This document shows, one piece after another, positions 16,075-24,303 of a stretch of DNA of 44,308 nt; the stretch's first letter is position 1; each line of letters starts with the position of its first letter. Below the pieces are notes generated by a model, which was not told the DNA's origin, made no database searches, and saw nothing but the letters and a program-made list of their open reading frames with translations. The stretch lies in assembly GCA_002426015.1 (NCBI GenBank), contig DINS01000009.1:76485-120792 (forward strand). Reading direction: 5' to 3'. The translations under genes were made by a program, and so were the position numbers. This DNA is from Flavobacteriaceae bacterium UBA5534 (GTDB lineage Bacteria; Bacteroidota; Bacteroidia; Flavobacteriales; Flavobacteriaceae).

Positions 16075-17958
16075 ATGACAAAAGGAAATATTAATGTTTC
16101 GGTAGAGAATATCTTTCCTCTCATTAAAAAATTCTTGTACAGCGACCACGAAATCTTCTTGCGTGAGTTGATCAGTAATGCCACAGATGCCACTTTAAAG
16201 CTAAAGCATCTCACCAACATTGGCGATGCCAAAGTGGAATATGGCAACCCAAAAATTGAAGTCAAAATTGACAAAGAAGGCAAAAAACTGCATATTATTG
16301 ACCAAGGTCTTGGTATGACAGCCGAAGAAGTTGAAAAATACATCAACCAAATCGCCTTTTCTGGTGCTGAAGAGTTTTTGGACAAGTACAAAGATTCTGG
16401 AAAAGACGCTGGCATCATTGGACATTTTGGTCTTGGTTTCTATTCGGCATTTATGGTGGCAGAAAAAGTAGAAATCATCACCAAATCATATAAAGACGAA
16501 CCAGCTGCCCATTGGACGTGTGATGGTTCTCCAGAATTTACCTTGGAACCGTCTGATAAAACCGAACGTGGCACAGAAATCATTCTTCATATTGCCGACG
16601 ATTCTACCGAGTTTTTAGAAGAAGCACGTATCAAATCGTTATTGACGAAGTATAACAAGTTTATGCCAATTCCGATTAAATTCGGAACTAAAGAGGTGAA
16701 CGTTGCACTTCCAGAAGATGCACCAAAAGACGCCAAACCAGAAAAGAAAACGGTTGACAACATCATCAACAACCCAAATCCTGCGTGGACCAAACAACCA
16801 GCTGATTTAAAGGATGAAGATTACAAATCGTTCTACCGAGAGCTGTACCCAATGCAATTTGAAGAGCCTTTGTTCAATATCCATCTGAATGTGGATTATC
16901 CATTCAACCTGACAGGGATTTTATATTTCCCAAAAATGACGAACGATATGAACATACAGAAGGACAAAATCCAGTTGTATCAAAATCAGGTGTTCGTTAC
17001 TGACAATGTCGAAGGGATTGTACCAGAATTTTTGACGATGCTTCGTGGTGTGATTGATTCGCCGGACATTCCGTTGAATGTGTCGCGTTCCTATTTACAA
17101 GCCGATGGTGCTGTGAAGAAAATTTCGTCATACATCACACGTAAGGTTGCTGATAAGTTGAAATCACTATTTACAGAAAATCGTGAGGATTTTGAAGCAA
17201 AATGGAACGATATCAAAATTGTGATTGAATACGGAATGCTTTCAGAAGATAAATTCTTTGAAAAAGCCGATGCGTTTGCATTATATCCAACCGTAGATAA
17301 CACTTACCATACCTACGAGGAGTTATTCAACCGTATCAAAGCAAAACAGACTGACAAGGATGACAAATTGGTCATTTTATATGCGTCTAATATTGATGCA
17401 CAGCACAGTTACATAGAAGCTGCCAAAGCTAAAGGTTACGAAGTATTGCTGCTGGATTCGCCAATAGTGAGCCATTTAATGCAAAAACTGGAAAGCACTA
17501 AAGAGAACATTACATTTGCTCGTGTAGATGCTGACCATATCGATAATTTAATAAAGAAAGACGATACGAAGATTTCTAAACTATCTGAAGAGCAACAAAA
17601 AACGTTGGAAGCGTTGTTGAAAGAAGTGATTCCTTCAGAAAAGTTTATGGTACAATTAGAGCCAATGGATAGCGATGCACTTCCTTTTACCATCACGCAA
17701 CCAGAATTTATGCGTCGTATGAAAGAAATGCAAGCGACAGGTGGTGGTATGTTCGGGATGGGTAATATGCCAGAAATGTACAATGTCATCGTCAACACCA
17801 ACTCTGACTTGGTAGGCGAAATTTTAGAAACCAAAACCAAGAAAAAACAAGAACGTTTAATTACGCAAAGTTTGGACTTGGCAAGATTATCTCAAGGATT
17901 GTTGAAAGGAAAAGAATTGAGTGAGTTTGTGAAACGCAGTTATGAAATGATAAAATAA
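16075..17958 (+). CDS. htpG: Molecular chaperone HtpG (Hsp90)
   Basis: 627 residues, full length. The N-terminal GHKL ATPase domain contains LRELISNATDA (the ATP-contacting Glu/Asn helix), DQGLGMT and GHFGLGFYSAFMV. The middle domain follows (FEEPLFNIHLNVDYPF; RGVIDSPDIPLNVSRSYLQ with the catalytic-loop Arg), then the C-terminal dimerisation domain, which here carries a Met/Gly-rich stretch (MKEMQATGGGMFGMGNMPEM). It folds client proteins under stress in the cytoplasm. Monocistronic, ending in the terminator at 18048. I did not recognise a heat-shock promoter or CIRCE element upstream. Confidence 0.97.
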   Translation: MTKGNINVSVENIFPLIKKFLYSDHEIFLRELISNATDATLKLKHLTNIGDAKVEYGNPKIEVKIDKEGKKLHIIDQGLGMTAEEVEKYINQIAFSGAEEFLDKYKDSGKDAGIIGHFGLGFYSAFMVAEKVEIITKSYKDEPAAHWTCDGSPEFTLEPSDKTERGTEIILHIADDSTEFLEEARIKSLLTKYNKFMPIPIKFGTKEVNVALPEDAPKDAKPEKKTVDNIINNPNPAWTKQPADLKDEDYKSFYRELYPMQFEEPLFNIHLNVDYPFNLTGILYFPKMTNDMNIQKDKIQLYQNQVFVTDNVEGIVPEFLTMLRGVIDSPDIPLNVSRSYLQADGAVKKISSYITRKVADKLKSLFTENREDFEAKWNDIKIVIEYGMLSEDKFFEKADAFALYPTVDNTYHTYEELFNRIKAKQTDKDDKLVILYASNIDAQHSYIEAAKAKGYEVLLLDSPIVSHLMQKLESTKENITFARVDADHIDNLIKKDDTKISKLSEEQQKTLEALLKEVIPSEKFMVQLEPMDSDALPFTITQPEFMRRMKEMQATGGGMFGMGNMPEMYNVIVNTNSDLVGEILETKTKKKQERLITQSLDLARLSQGLLKGKELSEFVKRSYEMIK

Positions 17959-17997
17959 AACATCATAATCAATATCATTGTGACTTTCGTAATGAAT

Positions 17998-18038
17998 GTC
18001 ATTGCGAGGAGCCTTTTTAGGCGACGAAGTAATCTCAT
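17998..18038. repeat. Dispersed palindromic element of the GTCATTGCGAGGAG type
   Basis: The sequence begins GTCATTGCGAGGAGCC and ends CGACGAAGTAATCTCAT, with a GCC/GGC mini-hairpin in the centre. I recognise this arrangement as a widespread intergenic REP-like repeat in several bacterial groups. It lies between the htpG stop and its terminator. Only one copy is in the window, so the repeat status rests on memory. Confidence 0.6.
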
Positions 18039-18047
18039 AAAAACAAA

Positions 18048-18077
18048 AAAACCACCTTATAAAAATGAGGTGGTTTT
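18048..18077 (+). terminator. Terminator after htpG
   Basis: 10-base arms AAAACCACCT / AGGTGGTTTT, a 10-base loop and a T run. It separates htpG from the TerC-family gene starting at 18138. Confidence 0.8.
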
Positions 18078-18137
18078 TTATTTTTTATATCAAAAAATAG
18101 TCGAAATTCGTATCAACAATGCAAACCTAAAACTGCT

Positions 18138-19076
18138 ATGACCCCTTGGATTATTTTACTATCGTATGCTCTGTTTTTACTATTGTTTGATTTTTTTGTA
18201 CTTCATAAAAAAGGTGAGGCAACTACAGTAAAAAAGGCTATTATAGAAACTATCTTTTTCGTTACTAACGCATTGTTATTTACTTTTGCTTTGTATTGGT
18301 TTTACAATACCAATATGATAGATAATATTAATAACCTATCGCCTTCTGATGCTGTTGTAAAATATCTTACTGGTTATATTATTGAGCTATCGTTAAGCGT
18401 TGATAACCTATTTGTAATTGCAATAATTTTTGCAAACTATAAAATACCAAGCCAACATCAACACAAATTACTTTTTTTAGGTATTCTTGGCGCTATTGTG
18501 TTTAGGGCTATATTAATAAGCATAGGATTAGTGCTTATTAATAAAATTCATGGTATGAGTATTGTTTTTGGATTGTTCTTATTGTTTACTGCTTTTAAAA
18601 TGCTAAAAAAAGAAGCTGAACATGAAGAGATACACGAGCCAAAAGGTATTATGAAACTCTTTAGGTTTAGTAAAATAATGGATGGTGGAAAATTTGTTAC
18701 TAAAGTTAATGGGAAACGAGTATTTACCACTCTTTTTGCTGCACTAATAGCTATTGAATTTACCGATTTACTGTTTGCATTAGATAGTATTCCTGCAATT
18801 TTTGCTATAACCACAGACCCATTTATTGTATATAGCTCTAATATTTTTGCTATCATGGGATTGCGCTCACTATACTTTTTCTTGGCAAACATGCTCGAAA
18901 AATTTGTGTATTTAAAGTATAGTGTGTTTTCTATTTTGATTTTTGTGTCGCTTAAATTAATGACAGCAGGATTTGTAGATATACCAGAGTGGTTCTCCTT
19001 ACTTTTTATAGGCCTTTCATTAACAATAGGAGTGTATGTGTCTTTACAGTTTAATAAAGATTCCAATCATAAGTAA
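18138..19076 (+). CDS. TerC/Alx family integral membrane protein
   Basis: 312 residues with about eight hydrophobic helices. TerC signatures: ELSLSVDNLFVIAIIF with its conserved Asp, and DLLFALDSIPAIFAITTDPFIVYSSNIFAIMGLRSLYF. The family (TerC, Alx, and eukaryotic homologues) is linked to tellurite resistance, alkaline response and, in more recent work, Mn2+ export and metallation of secreted proteins. Nothing nearby points to tellurite resistance (no other ter genes), so a manganese/metal-homeostasis role is the better guess. Start ATG at 18138. It converges on the beta-helix T9SS gene. Confidence 0.9.
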   Translation: MTPWIILLSYALFLLLFDFFVLHKKGEATTVKKAIIETIFFVTNALLFTFALYWFYNTNMIDNINNLSPSDAVVKYLTGYIIELSLSVDNLFVIAIIFANYKIPSQHQHKLLFLGILGAIVFRAILISIGLVLINKIHGMSIVFGLFLLFTAFKMLKKEAEHEEIHEPKGIMKLFRFSKIMDGGKFVTKVNGKRVFTTLFAALIAIEFTDLLFALDSIPAIFAITTDPFIVYSSNIFAIMGLRSLYFFLANMLEKFVYLKYSVFSILIFVSLKLMTAGFVDIPEWFSLLFIGLSLTIGVYVSLQFNKDSNHK

Positions 19077-19099
19077 TGAATTAAATTATATATATCCAA

Positions 19100-19176
19100 A
19101 AAACTCACTTTACTCAACTATCGATATAGATAATTGAAACTATCCATATCGTCACATTAAACGAAACAAGCAAAAT
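19100..19176 (+). repeat. attC-like palindromic site without insert (empty paralogue of the 27.2-kb site)
   Basis: Order: ACTCAAC (19112-19118, fits RYYYAAC), stem arm TATCGATATAGATA (19119-19132), short loop, arm TATCCATATCG (19141-19151), four bases, then ATTAAAC (19156-19162) and GAAAC. The arms, the position of the final heptamer and the downstream TTAAACGAAAC plus CAAAAT match the flanks of the filled site at 27165-27250 and 28582-28601. The first base of the final heptamer is A rather than G. It lies between two convergent genes, as does the filled site. Confidence 0.65.
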
Positions 19177-19202
19177 AATCATTATAAAACATCCTAAACA
19201 AA

Positions 19203-19228
19203 AAAAGACCATCTCTCGATGGTCTTTT
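19203..19228. terminator. Bidirectional terminator between terC-family and beta-helix genes
   Basis: Perfect 11-base arms AAAAGACCATC / GATGGTCTTTT with loop TCTC, A/T-rich on both sides. It can serve both convergent genes. Confidence 0.8.
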
Positions 19229-19255
19229 CTATTTGTAAGCGGTACTAATGTGCTA

Positions 19256-21256
19256 TTAATTTAATATTAATTTGTGAGATGTAGCACCTCTTTCTGTTTT
19301 CACATTGATGATGTACATTCCTGAAGCCATTCCGCTAATGTCCATAGCATTGACGCCATTTCCAATCATCAGCTTCTGAACTAACTTCCCTGTGACAGAT
19401 ACAATCTGTACCTCAACATTCCCAGAAATTGATTCATCAATCACGATATTAAAGTTTCCTCTTGTTGGGTTTGGATAAATCTTTAACACAGATACTGCAT
19501 TAAAATCTTCAACCGATAAAGCCACTTGCGATTCGTAAGCTCCCATATCTCTTGCTGTTCCAAAAACAGATTGTCCAATTTGATCTACAAACGTATCAGC
19601 AGCATCTCCAGCATCATAAGCAGGCGAACCGTTTAACAATTGGTGTGTCAAGGTTGTACCTCCATTATCTTGTAAACTTCCAATAACAGGATTCACGTTT
19701 TCTAAATCGGTTGCTTGCGCAGCAAACACATTCAAGTCATCTGACCCAATTAAGTTATAACCGTTAGAAGTCAATGTTCCTGAAATGTCAGTTCCAGAAC
19801 CAGCTGTATTTAAAGCTACAATAGAGTTTTTTAAAGACACATTGTTCATTGCATTAATACCACCACCAGTTGCAGACGTGTTCATCGCAACGGTTACAGC
19901 ATTTAATGATAAGCTTGCACCATTATTAGAAAGTCCACCACCAGAAAGGGTTGCTGTATTTCCAGAAATTGTACTAGTCATTACAGTCGTCATCGATCCT
20001 GTATTGTTAAAAATAGCACCACCTTTTTGAGTTGAATTTCCATTTAAAGTAGATCCAACAACTGTCATTGTTGTTCCATTTTGGTTCCATAATCCACCAC
20101 CTTCATTGAAAGCTGAATTTCCAGAAATTGTGCTTGTTGTGAAGTTAACAGTTCCAGAAGTTCCTGTTACGTGGAAACCACCACCATTACCTGGAGCAGG
20201 TGTTCCTGCTGTTCCATTCACATCATTATTAGACATTATAGAGTTGGTAAAATCTAGTGTTCCATCAATCAATTCAATCGCTCCACCAGCTCTATTAGCC
20301 GAGTTAGAATCAAATGTTGAATTGGTTATTGTAACGGCTCCTGTTGTGCTTAACAATCCACCACCAGAAGCAGAGGCTCCAGTTGATAAGTTATTAGAAA
20401 CTACTGATCCGTTCACCACATTAAGTGTTCCTCCATTATTGAAAATACCTGCCCCACCTTGATTCGCAGCAGCTCCTAATGCTGTATTTCCATCTATGGT
20501 CACACCATCAACCGTCATCACTCCAACACTATTCCATAATCCACCACCTTCACGATTTGCAGAGTTTCCATTTACAGTTCCTCCTGTTATCGTAATATTT
20601 TGCAAGTTTGTGATATGAAGCGCACCTCCATTTCCAGGGGCTGCAACTGCTGGAGACACTCCAGCATTATTATTATCAAGATTAACATTGGTTAACGTTA
20701 CCGATAAACCAGCACCTGATTTATCTTCGATTCCTCCACCTGCTCTATTTGCTGTATTTCCAATGATTTGTGAATTGCTAACGAATAACATACCACCAAC
20801 ATCGTTGAAAATCCCTCCACCAGAACCAGCTGGTGATCCTGTTCCATTTGCAATATTATTGCTTATCACACATCCAGCGATATTAACTGTAGCGTTGGTC
20901 ATGTAAATTGCACCACCATCATAAGCTAAACCGTTTGTCAATGTTAAGTCATTAAGTGTAATTGGTCCAGAAGTAATATTAAAGACTCTACCATTATTGT
21001 TTGCATCAATTACTACAGTTGTAGTTGGAGTGCCGTTAATAGTCAATTCCTTATTAAGAATTAGTTCATTATTAAGAGTAACAATTGTAACAGCTGGGGA
21101 AAATGTGATTGTTCCACCTGCTGGTGTGTCTGCGATTTCTTGTCGCAGTGTTCCGTCAGATCCATCGTCGAGACCACTAGTAACAAGCTGTGCCGATGAG
21201 TTCGTTGTTGTAAAAATCGCAATCGTTATTGCAATTAATAAGGTAATTTTTTTCAT
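19256..21256 (-). CDS. Secreted beta-helix (choice-of-anchor Q-like) protein with T9SS type A sorting domain
   Basis: 666 residues. Signal peptide about 1-22 (ends NSSAQ). Residues ~45-500 are short repeats of the form GGGI-x-N ... I-x-G/N-N-T/S-A, predicting a right-handed parallel beta-helix like polymorphic outer-membrane proteins. Residues ~500-577 (NLIGSDDLNVF to ARDMGAYES) match the ending seen in choice-of-anchor Q proteins. The last ~75 residues (KIYPNPTRGNFNI to HKLILN) form a type A T9SS sorting domain. It is probably surface-attached, with an adhesive or polysaccharide-related role that cannot be specified. A ~150-residue block is internally duplicated. ATG at 21256-21254. Confidence 0.88.
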   Translation of the reverse strand: MKKITLLIAITIAIFTTTNSSAQLVTSGLDDGSDGTLRQEIADTPAGGTITFSPAVTIVTLNNELILNKELTINGTPTTTVVIDANNNGRVFNITSGPITLNDLTLTNGLAYDGGAIYMTNATVNIAGCVISNNIANGTGSPAGSGGGIFNDVGGMLFVSNSQIIGNTANRAGGGIEDKSGAGLSVTLTNVNLDNNNAGVSPAVAAPGNGGALHITNLQNITITGGTVNGNSANREGGGLWNSVGVMTVDGVTIDGNTALGAAANQGGAGIFNNGGTLNVVNGSVVSNNLSTGASASGGGLLSTTGAVTITNSTFDSNSANRAGGAIELIDGTLDFTNSIMSNNDVNGTAGTPAPGNGGGFHVTGTSGTVNFTTSTISGNSAFNEGGGLWNQNGTTMTVVGSTLNGNSTQKGGAIFNNTGSMTTVMTSTISGNTATLSGGGLSNNGASLSLNAVTVAMNTSATGGGINAMNNVSLKNSIVALNTAGSGTDISGTLTSNGYNLIGSDDLNVFAAQATDLENVNPVIGSLQDNGGTTLTHQLLNGSPAYDAGDAADTFVDQIGQSVFGTARDMGAYESQVALSVEDFNAVSVLKIYPNPTRGNFNIVIDESISGNVEVQIVSVTGKLVQKLMIGNGVNAMDISGMASGMYIINVKTERGATSHKLILN

Positions 21257-21438
21257 TGATATAGTTTTTTAGTTAAACAATTGTGTCCGAGAAGGGAAAG
21301 ACAGAAACACTTACGAGAAATGAGGCAAAGCGGTTTTATGAAATTATAATTTTTAACTTTTTATTAACAAATAGAATTAGCTCAACACTCCAAAAGAGCC
21401 AATCACGAACAATGTCAACCGAACTCCAACTTTTAGAT

Positions 21439-21446
21439 TATCTTTG
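21439..21446 (+). promoter_or_regulatory. Predicted -7 promoter element of the DEAD-box helicase gene
   Basis: TATCTTTG matches TAnnTTTG, placing transcription start about ten bases before the ATG at 21462. It overlaps an in-frame TTG at 21444, which argues against that codon being the start. No clear -33 TTG. Confidence 0.45.
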
Positions 21447-21461
21447 TCCAAATTAGAATCT

Positions 21462-22697
21462 ATGTCATTTAAAGATTTACACCTTAATAAACCAATTCTC
21501 AAAGCGATTTACGAAGCTGGCTACGTAGACCCAACTTTAATTCAAGAGCAAACAATTCCTTTAGTGTTAGAAAGAAAAGATGTTATTGCATCTGCTCAAA
21601 CAGGTACAGGAAAAACAGCTGCATTTGCTTTACCAATCCTTCAGTTATTATATGACAAGCAAGATGCTCCAAAAAAGGGAAAAAAAATTAGAGCTCTTAT
21701 CATTAGTCCTACTCGTGAACTAGCTCTGCAAATAGGTGAGAATTTCAAAACCTATGGCAGCCATACTAATTTACGTTCTACAGTTATATTTGGTGGTACC
21801 AGCATAGAGCCTCAAATAGATCTATTAAAAAAAGGAGTCGATATTTTAGTGGCAACTCCAGGGCGTTTGCTCGATTTGCACAAACAGGATTATATCAATC
21901 TCGATTATATCGAAATTTTAGTGCTCGACGAAGCCGATTTAATGCTCGATATGGGCTTTATTGACGATGTTAAAAAAATCGAACGATTATGCCCAGAAAC
22001 AAAGCAAACACTATTGTTTTCGGCTACCATGCCCTTTAAGGTTGAGCAACTGGCAAATAGCATCTTAAAATCTCCTGAACGTATTGAAGTGACACCTACC
22101 TCATCTGCTGCCAAAGATGTGAGCCAGATATTATATTATGTGCCAAAACGTAATAAAATTGAGTTGTGCTTGCATTTACTTCGCAATACCATTAAAGGCA
22201 GTATCCTAATTTTTAGACGCACCAAATTCGGTGTTGATAAGCTTGAGCAAACCCTAATAAAAAACGGTTACAAAGTAGAAACCCTTCATGGTGACAAAGC
22301 ACAAGGCGACAGACAAACAGCATTGAACAAGTTTAAAAGTGGCTATGTCAATATATTGATTGCCACTGACGTTGCTGCTCGCGGTATAGATATTAACGAG
22401 TTGGATGCCGTTATTAATTTTGATATGCCAAATGTTCCTGAAACTTACGTACATAGAATAGGTAGAACAGGTCGCGCAGGAAATTTAGGTACAGCCTATT
22501 CGTTTTGCTCTGCAGATGAAAAAGCATACATTAAAACCATACAGCAGCTTATAAATGTCCAAATTCCTGTTGAAGACGAGCATCCTTACCCATTAGACCC
22601 AAAAGCAAAGCCTATTGTGCACAAAAAACAAGGCAGCAAGTATAAAAAAGGACGCAAAGGCGAAGGCTCCAAAAAGAACAAAAAACGCTGGTATTAA
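21462..22697 (+). CDS. DEAD-box ATP-dependent RNA helicase
   Basis: 411 residues from the ATG at 21462 (MSFKDLHLN...). All DEAD-box motifs are visible: Q-motif region (FKDLHLNKPIL to PTLIQEQTIP), I AQTGTGKT, Ia PTRELA, GG, TPGR, II DEAD in LVLDEADLMLDMGF, III SAT, IV IFRRT, and VI HRIGRTGRAG. A short basic tail follows (KKQGSKYKKGRKGEGSKKNKKRWY), typical of RhlE-type proteins, which help remodel RNA in ribosome assembly and cold adaptation. A more exact subfamily cannot be set from the sequence alone. It converges on the anti-sigma-like gene with five bases between stops. Confidence 0.94.
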   Translation: MSFKDLHLNKPILKAIYEAGYVDPTLIQEQTIPLVLERKDVIASAQTGTGKTAAFALPILQLLYDKQDAPKKGKKIRALIISPTRELALQIGENFKTYGSHTNLRSTVIFGGTSIEPQIDLLKKGVDILVATPGRLLDLHKQDYINLDYIEILVLDEADLMLDMGFIDDVKKIERLCPETKQTLLFSATMPFKVEQLANSILKSPERIEVTPTSSAAKDVSQILYYVPKRNKIELCLHLLRNTIKGSILIFRRTKFGVDKLEQTLIKNGYKVETLHGDKAQGDRQTALNKFKSGYVNILIATDVAARGIDINELDAVINFDMPNVPETYVHRIGRTGRAGNLGTAYSFCSADEKAYIKTIQQLINVQIPVEDEHPYPLDPKAKPIVHKKQGSKYKKGRKGEGSKKNKKRWY

Positions 22698-22702
22698 TAC
22701 TG

Positions 22703-23116
22703 CTAAAACTCCATACGCTTATTAAAGTAATGCTTCAATAATGGCACTTGTATAAATAGCATTACGGAACACATTAATATGGCATAAAATGTAGTTTGTG
22801 AAAACCTAAATCCTGATACTGCATTCGTTACTTTATTATTGGAAAATATGCTAAAATCAATCGTATCGAACCAATTTTTGCTTTCTGGTTGCGTTCCGAA
22901 AACAGAAAAAGCAACCAATACTAAAGCAAAACCAAAAAGAAGACCCCAAACCTTTTTAGAAATAAGTGGCTTATAAACCGTAGTACTCGTTTTTGCAACA
23001 GCTTCAACTTGCGACATTACATGAGCTGTAAAATCTAACGAAGGACTTTCTAAAGTAGAATGACTCATCGTTTTGGCTATCAACTCTTCTATATTTTTAT
23101 CTATCTTCTCGCTCAT
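22703..23116 (-). CDS. Two-helix membrane protein, probable anti-sigma partner of the ECF sigma factor
   Basis: 137 residues from the ATG at 23116, overlapping the sigma-factor gene by 20 bases. The N-terminal ~50 residues are cytoplasmic, charged and helical. Two hydrophobic segments follow: about 55-75 (VWGLLFGFALVLVAFSVFG) and about 108-128 (FYAILMCSVMLFIQVPLL). Position downstream of, and overlapping, an ECF sigma gene, plus an N-terminal soluble part and TM helices, suggest an anti-sigma role. I see no zinc-binding HxxxCxxC motif, so this is inference from context; annotators often leave such proteins hypothetical. An in-frame TTG at 23125 is an alternative start. Confidence 0.7.
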   Translation of the reverse strand: MSEKIDKNIEELIAKTMSHSTLESPSLDFTAHVMSQVEAVAKTSTTVYKPLISKKVWGLLFGFALVLVAFSVFGTQPESKNWFDTIDFSIFSNNKVTNAVSGFRFSQTTFYAILMCSVMLFIQVPLLKHYFNKRMEF

Positions 23117-23687
23117 AATAATCAATGATTTCTGGTTCTAATTTTTCTTTCAAAATAGAAGCTAATTTTTTTCTGCTCCTAAAAAGCTTCACTTTGACAT
23201 TGTTGGGTGTCAAATTCACAATTTTTGAGATTTCCTCTAAAGATTGTTCCTCAAAATAATATAAGGTCAGTAAAAACCCATCTTCAGCTGGCAATAACTG
23301 TAAGCAATCCTGTATGGCTTGTTTACGTTCTTCTTCAATCAAGGACTCCAGTGCATTATCAATTGTTTTTACCTGATGTTCTGTAAATTCATCAATAGCA
23401 ACGTTAAGATACTCTTTTTTATTCCTTTTCAATCGATCCAAGCAACTATGATATGCCACTTTATATATCCAAGTCGAAAATTTAGAATCACCTTTAAATT
23501 TATCCAATGACCTATAAACCTTTACAAAGGTATCTTGTGCTACCTCTTCTGCTTCCTCCCTGTTTTTCAGCATTCTCAAACACAAGGTAAATACTAAATC
23601 TTTGTAACGATCCACCAATACTGCAAAGACATTAGAGTCTCCAGCGATGATTTGATTGATGAGTATTTGATCGTTGTTGGTGGTCAT
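23097..23687 (-). CDS. ECF RNA polymerase sigma factor (sigma-70 family, group 4)
   Basis: 196 residues. Region 2 (about 20-90: FAVLVDRYKDLVFTLCLRML, EAEEVAQDTFVKVYRSLDKFKG, FSTWIYKVAYHSCLDRLKR) binds core polymerase and the -10 element. Region 4 (about 125-180: LLPAEDGFLLTLYYFEEQSLEEISKIVNLTPNNVKVKLFRSRKKL) is the helix-turn-helix for the -35 element. It directs polymerase to a stress- or envelope-related regulon whose members cannot be read here. The stop lies inside the start of the next gene, a likely membrane-bound anti-sigma factor. It is divergent from the small membrane-protein gene at 23832. Confidence 0.95.
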   Translation of the reverse strand: MTTNNDQILINQIIAGDSNVFAVLVDRYKDLVFTLCLRMLKNREEAEEVAQDTFVKVYRSLDKFKGDSKFSTWIYKVAYHSCLDRLKRNKKEYLNVAIDEFTEHQVKTIDNALESLIEEERKQAIQDCLQLLPAEDGFLLTLYYFEEQSLEEISKIVNLTPNNVKVKLFRSRKKLASILKEKLEPEIIDYYEREDR

Positions 23688-23831
23688 TCTATCGGTTAGA
23701 CGACCACTTAAGAATGATGGTTACATTTAGTCTTGAAAAAATATTTTATTACAAAAAGTGTAACCCAAACCCAAAAGGCATCGTCATAAGGTATGAACAC
23801 ATTAAAATTAATCAATTTAAAACGAACAATC

Positions 23832-24179
23832 ATGGGATCAGAATTAATTATCATTCCAATTATATTTGGAGCAATTTTCGGAGTATTTTACTTATACTTT
23901 TCAACTCGTAATAAAGAACGATTGGCACTTATCGAAAAAGGTGCTGATGCCAGTATCTTTGTTAGAGGCAAGCAGCACACTGCACCTATCTGGAAAGTTT
24001 TCATTCTAAATTTGGCGCTTTTGCTCATGGGAATTGGCATCGGGATTTTCATCGCCTCTATTCTGCATTACAACTTGGGTGTAGATGAAGATGTAGCCTA
24101 TCCTGGAACTATTTTCTTAATGGCTGGTGTTGGTTTATTTACAGGTTTTACAATGACCAAGAATTTAGACAGAGAATAA
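23832..24179 (+). CDS. Small membrane protein (DUF6249-like)
   Basis: 115 residues from the ATG at 23832; an ATG at 23793 would add 13 mostly polar residues. Three hydrophobic segments: about 3-21 (ELIIIPIIFGAIFGVFYLYF), about 54-79 (FILNLALLLMGIGIGIFIASIL) and about 88-107 (GTIFLMAGVGLFTGFTMT). Between the first two is a charged loop with RNKERLALIEKGADAS, a pattern I know from small flavobacterial proteins found beside ECF sigma genes. Function unknown. It is divergent from the sigma/anti-sigma pair, so it may belong to the same regulon. A strong terminator follows. Confidence 0.75.
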   Translation: MGSELIIIPIIFGAIFGVFYLYFSTRNKERLALIEKGADASIFVRGKQHTAPIWKVFILNLALLLMGIGIGIFIASILHYNLGVDEDVAYPGTIFLMAGVGLFTGFTMTKNLDRE

Positions 24180-24206
24180 AAGTAAACTCACCAACCAACC
24201 TTATTT

Positions 24207-24240
24207 AAAACTGCCATCGAACTGATGGCAGTTTTTTTTT
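24207..24240 (+). terminator. Terminator after the small membrane protein gene
   Basis: 12-base perfect arms AAAACTGCCATC / GATGGCAGTTTT with loop GAACT, followed by a run of nine T in total. Confidence 0.85.
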
Positions 24241-24303
24241 GGTTTATTTTCATCATAAGAATTATGTATCTTTAGCGCTTCAATTCTAAAAAAGACGTTT
24301 AAA

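Noticed and set aside
18548..19066. 172-codon open frame antisense to the TerC-family gene
   Set aside because: The TerC membrane helices and signatures are on the plus strand. The antisense product has no family resemblance.
20106..20462. 118-codon Pro/Val-rich open frame antisense to the beta-helix protein
   Set aside because: It is the shadow of Gly/Asn-rich repeat codons on the other strand, with repeats in the same positions.
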